Shown here piece by piece: positions 61,410 through 64,000 of a stretch of 64,000 nt of DNA. The notes under the pieces are model-generated. The model was not told where the DNA came from and made no database searches. It saw nothing but the letters and a program-made list of their open reading frames with translations. Numbering within the stretch: the first letter of the stretch is position 1; each line of letters opens with the position of its first letter. This DNA is from JANSXG01 sp024743075 (lineage in GTDB: Bacteria; Planctomycetota; Phycisphaerae; Phycisphaerales; UBA1924), in contig CP159477.1 in NCBI GenBank assembly GCA_042140185.1, forward strand, positions 2,046,001-2,110,000, given 5' to 3'. A program made the position numbers and the translations under genes.

Positions 61410-62792
61410 TCAGACCTCCAGCAGCATCCGCTCCGGGTCCTCGATGCAGTCCTTGACGTGCTTGAGGAAGGTCACGGCTCCCTCGCCGTCGACGATGCGG
61501 TGGTCGTAGCTCAGCGCGATGTACATCATCGGGCGCAGGGCGATCTCGCCGGGCTTATCCGGGTTCTCGACCGGGCGCTTGACGATGTTGTGCATGCCGA
61601 GGATGCCCGACTGCGGGGCGTTGAGGATCGGGGTGGACATCATTGAGCCGTAGATGCCGCCGTTGGTGATGGTGAAGGTGCCGCCCTGCATCTCTTCAAG
61701 AGTGAGTTTGCCGTCGCGGGCCTTCTTGGCGAGTTCGAGGATGCCGCTCTCGACGCCGGCGTAGGACAGCGATTCGGCGTTGCGCAGCACCGGGACAACG
61801 AGGCCCTTGGGCGTACCGACGGCGATGGCGATGTCGCAGTAGTCGTGGTACTGGACCTCGACGCCCTTCTCGCCCTGTACGATCTGGGCGTTGACGTTGG
61901 GCACCTTGCGCAGCGCGCTGACGCAAGCCTTGGTGAAGAACGACATGAAGCCGAGCTTGACGCCGTGCTGATCGAGGAACTGGTCCTTGAGGCGCGAGCG
62001 GAGGGCCATGACGTTCGTCATGTCGCACTCGTTGAAGGTGGTGAGCATCGCGGCGGTGTGCTGCGCCTCGACGAGGCGATTGGCGATGCTCTTGCGCAGC
62101 GGCGACATCTTCTCGCGGCGCGTGCCGCGTGAAGTCGCCTGCTGTGGCGCGCCGCCGGAAGAGGCGGTTGGCTGGACCACACCGTTCTGGCGGGTGTGCA
62201 TGACGGCGAGCACGTCCTGCTCGCGGATGCGTCCGCCCGCGCCGGTCGGGCGAACCTGCGACAGGTCGATCTTGTGCTCGTCGGCGATCTTGCGCGCCAC
62301 GGCGGTGGCGAAGGCGCCCGAGTTGTCCGGAGCCTTGCCGCTGGACGGTGCGCTCGATGAGGGCGGCTGTGTGGTCTTTGAGAAGGACTGCTTGTCGGCG
62401 TCGGAAGACTTGTCACCGGACTTTCCGGCGTCCTCGGACTTGCTCCTGCCGCCGCCCTTGCTCGAATCCTTCTGCTTCGATTCTTCCTTCTTGCCCGAAT
62501 CCTCATCCTTCGACTTATCGTCGGACTTCTTCGAGCCATCGCCCGAAGGCTTCTCGGCCGACTCGTCGAGCGAGCCGATGGTGCCACCGACCTCGACGGT
62601 GTCACCCTCGCTTGCCCCGCGCTTCAAAACCCCCGCGGCCGGAGACGGGAGTGGCATGGTGACCTTGTCGGTCTCGAGTTCGACGAGGTCCTCGTCCTGC
62701 TCGACGTAGTCACCGTCCTCCTTCAGCCAAGAGGCGATGACGGCCTCGGAGATCGATTCACCAAGCGCGGGGATGACGATGTCGGTGGGCAT
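61410..62792 (-). CDS. odhB: 2-oxoglutarate dehydrogenase E2 (dihydrolipoyl succinyltransferase)
   Basis: 460 residues. One lipoyl domain (residues 1-76, lipoylated Lys in ELETDKVTMPLPSP), a long unusual linker, a subunit-binding domain (FATAVARKIADEHKIDLSQVRPTGAGGRIREQDVLA) and the catalytic core (KMSPLRKSIANRL, GIYGSMMSTPILNAPQSGILGMH, ALSYDHRIVDGEGAV with catalytic His-Asp). IYGSMMSTPILNPPQSAILGMH and SYDHRIVDG are typical of the succinyl type. The linker of about 70 residues is Ser/Lys/Asp/Glu-rich rather than Ala/Pro-rich. It follows odhA by 54 bases. Confidence 0.93.
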   Translation of the reverse strand: MPTDIVIPALGESISEAVIASWLKEDGDYVEQDEDLVELETDKVTMPLPSPAAGVLKRGASEGDTVEVGGTIGSLDESAEKPSGDGSKKSDDKSKDEDSGKKEESKQKDSSKGGGRSKSEDAGKSGDKSSDADKQSFSKTTQPPSSSAPSSGKAPDNSGAFATAVARKIADEHKIDLSQVRPTGAGGRIREQDVLAVMHTRQNGVVQPTASSGGAPQQATSRGTRREKMSPLRKSIANRLVEAQHTAAMLTTFNECDMTNVMALRSRLKDQFLDQHGVKLGFMSFFTKACVSALRKVPNVNAQIVQGEKGVEVQYHDYCDIAIAVGTPKGLVVPVLRNAESLSYAGVESGILELAKKARDGKLTLEEMQGGTFTITNGGIYGSMMSTPILNAPQSGILGMHNIVKRPVENPDKPGEIALRPMMYIALSYDHRIVDGEGAVTFLKHVKDCIEDPERMLLEV

Positions 62793-62846
62793 GGGTGGGT
62801 GTCTCTGCAATTGACGGCCCGGCGCGGTCGCTGTGCCGTGGTTTTC

Positions 62847-64000
62847 TTACGCCGTGGCGGCCTTGCGTCCGCTCGATTTCTTCGACGCCGACTTGGAGCC
62901 GCCGCCGGACTTGGAGTTCTTCGATTTCGCGTCCGAAGGCTTGGACTTCTGATCGACCGACTTGCCGTCCGACCGCTCCTCGCGGACCGTGCCGATGGCG
63001 GCGGTGAGGAAGTCGTCGAGCTGTTCGAGGTGCTTGCGGGGCGACCCGGTGGCGGGGGTACCACTGGACGGGCGTCCGTAGTACTCGATGTTCCAATCAA
63101 GCTTTTCGAGCAGCGACAAGGCCATGTGCCCGAACGCGCCCATGTTGCGCGGCTCTTCCTGCACCCACGCCAGCTCGGCGGCGGCCGGGTACTTCGAGCG
63201 GATCTCCTGGAGCAGGTCGAAGTGCAGCGGGTAGAGCTGTTCGACGCGGACGATCGCGATGTCGTGCTGCTCGATCTGCTCGCGACGCTTGACGAGGTCG
63301 TAGTACACCTTGCCGGTGCACAACAGAAGCTTCGAGACCTTCTTCCGATCCAGCGCCCCCTTGCCTTCGAAGGCGGGATCATCGAGGACAGGTTTGAAGC
63401 CGCCCGTCGTGAGCTCGTCGGTCGTGCTGGTGCAGGCGGGCAGTCGGAGCAGGCTCTTGGGGCTCATGACGATGAGCGGCTTGCGGAAGTCGCGGTGCAT
63501 CTGGCGCCGCAGCATGTGGAAGTACTGGGCCGGCGTCGTCGGGTAGCAGACCTGAATGTTGTTCTGGCCGCAGAGCTTGAGGAAGCGCTCGAGGCGGGCC
63601 GAGGAGTGCTCGGGGCCCTGGCCCTCGTAGCCGTGCGGCAGCAGCAGCGTCAGCGCCGACCAGCGCTGCCATTTGAGTTCCGCGGAGCTGATGAACTGGT
63701 CGATGATGACCTGCGCACCGTTGGAGAAGTCGCCGAACTGAGCCTCCCAGACCGCCATGATCTTCGGTGAAGCGAGGCTGAAGCCGTACTCGAATCCCAG
63801 ACACGCGAACTCCGAGAGCGGCGAGTCGTACACGCAGAACTTGTTCTGGCGGATCTGACCGTCGGGGGTCTTGGTGCCAGCCTCGCGATCGGTCCCGGGG
63901 ACACCGAGTTCACGGATCGCGTTCACGGGGACATAGGCCTCTGCGGTCTCGACGTCGCGTAGGACCGCGTGACGATGGCTGAACGTGCCGCGTCGCGAAT
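62847..64000 (-). CDS. odhA: 2-oxoglutarate dehydrogenase E1, C-terminal part (runs off window)
   Basis: The frame continues past 63926 to the window edge as FSHRHAVLRDVETAEAYVPVNAIREL, so no start lies in the window. It holds the C-terminal thiamine enzyme domain: FCVYDSPLSEFACLGFEYGFSLASPKIMAVWEAQFGDFSNGAQVIIDQFISSAELKW and WVQEEPRNMGAFGHM, all typical of E1o. The last 45 residues are a Lys/Ser-rich low-complexity tail not seen in standard E1o. Together with odhB it forms the TCA-cycle complex that makes succinyl-CoA. Confidence 0.92.
   Translation of the reverse strand, partial: SRRGTFSHRHAVLRDVETAEAYVPVNAIRELGVPGTDREAGTKTPDGQIRQNKFCVYDSPLSEFACLGFEYGFSLASPKIMAVWEAQFGDFSNGAQVIIDQFISSAELKWQRWSALTLLLPHGYEGQGPEHSSARLERFLKLCGQNNIQVCYPTTPAQYFHMLRRQMHRDFRKPLIVMSPKSLLRLPACTSTTDELTTGGFKPVLDDPAFEGKGALDRKKVSKLLLCTGKVYYDLVKRREQIEQHDIAIVRVEQLYPLHFDLLQEIRSKYPAAAELAWVQEEPRNMGAFGHMALSLLEKLDWNIEYYGRPSSGTPATGSPRKHLEQLDDFLTAAIGTVREERSDGKSVDQKSKPSDAKSKNSKSGGGSKSASKKSSGRKAATA

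Overview
The window is a 64 kb piece of a high-GC bacterial chromosome. It is packed with ordinary housekeeping genes and shows no phage, insertion sequence or CRISPR array. The best guess for the organism is a planctomycete of the Phycisphaerae. The reasons are an exported beta-helix protein ending in a dockerin-like pair of calcium repeats, a short PEP-CTERM-type exported protein, membrane-anchored CxxC zinc-ribbon proteins, an SNF2/SWIM gene pair and a stand-alone aromatic amino acid hydroxylase. This is inference from gene content; no rRNA is present to settle it.

Layout. 1-1.1 kb: start of cdsA (minus) and a PEP-CTERM protein. 1.3-9.7 kb: acyl-CoA and leucine catabolism (carboxyltransferase, HMG-CoA lyase, a tandem crotonase, a third crotonase, a long acyl-CoA dehydrogenase). 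9.9-16.3 kb: 2-oxoacid dehydrogenase E1-alpha, a small ORF, E1-beta and E2, interrupted by a minus-strand rhodanese-phosphatase/GNAT pair. 16.6-23.1 kb: thioredoxin-like protein, asnS, a short SEDS-like membrane protein, the beta-helix protein. 23.2-29.3 kb: two zinc-ribbon membrane proteins, PilT, a membrane-anchored degenerate PilB/GspE-like protein and a CvpA-like protein. 29.4-34.6 kb (minus): glmU-like, prs, rplY, pth, rpsF, ssb, rplI. 34.6-39.6 kb: tRNA-Gln, a strongly palindromic non-coding segment, a SWIM/SNF2 pair, tRNA-Lys. 39.7-48.8 kb: aat, sterol desaturase family, ychF, RidA, a methyltransferase, guaB, a class-I amidotransferase, rpe, a histidine-phosphatase pseudoenzyme and accD. 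48.8-53.2 kb: lnt, a HEAT lipoprotein, a coiled-coil membrane protein and a small membrane protein. 53.5-57.0 kb: mreBCD and the hydroxylase. 57.0-64.0 kb: a UvrD-type helicase-nuclease, a low-molecular-weight phosphatase, a small membrane protein, and the 2-oxoglutarate dehydrogenase genes odhB and (partial) odhA.

Together the first 16 kb look like a route from branched-chain 2-oxoacids or acyl-CoAs to acetyl-CoA, and the right end supplies the TCA-cycle 2-oxoglutarate dehydrogenase. The middle holds translation, nucleotide and envelope genes.

Two window-wide patterns matter to a reader. First, at least five conserved genes (carboxyltransferase, acyl-CoA dehydrogenase, E2, asnS, ychF) are each broken by one apparent missing G or C. 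These are almost certainly base-calling or assembly errors, so I annotate them as intact genes with a frameshift. Second, about ten genes without a Shine-Dalgarno sequence carry a TAnnnT hexamer 6-8 bases before the start codon, which points to leaderless transcription. The most unusual items are the degenerate membrane-anchored GspE-like ATPase beside PilT, the histidine-phosphatase pseudoenzyme coupled to accD, the palindromic segment at 34.7-35.0 kb, and the small ORF inside the E1 operon.
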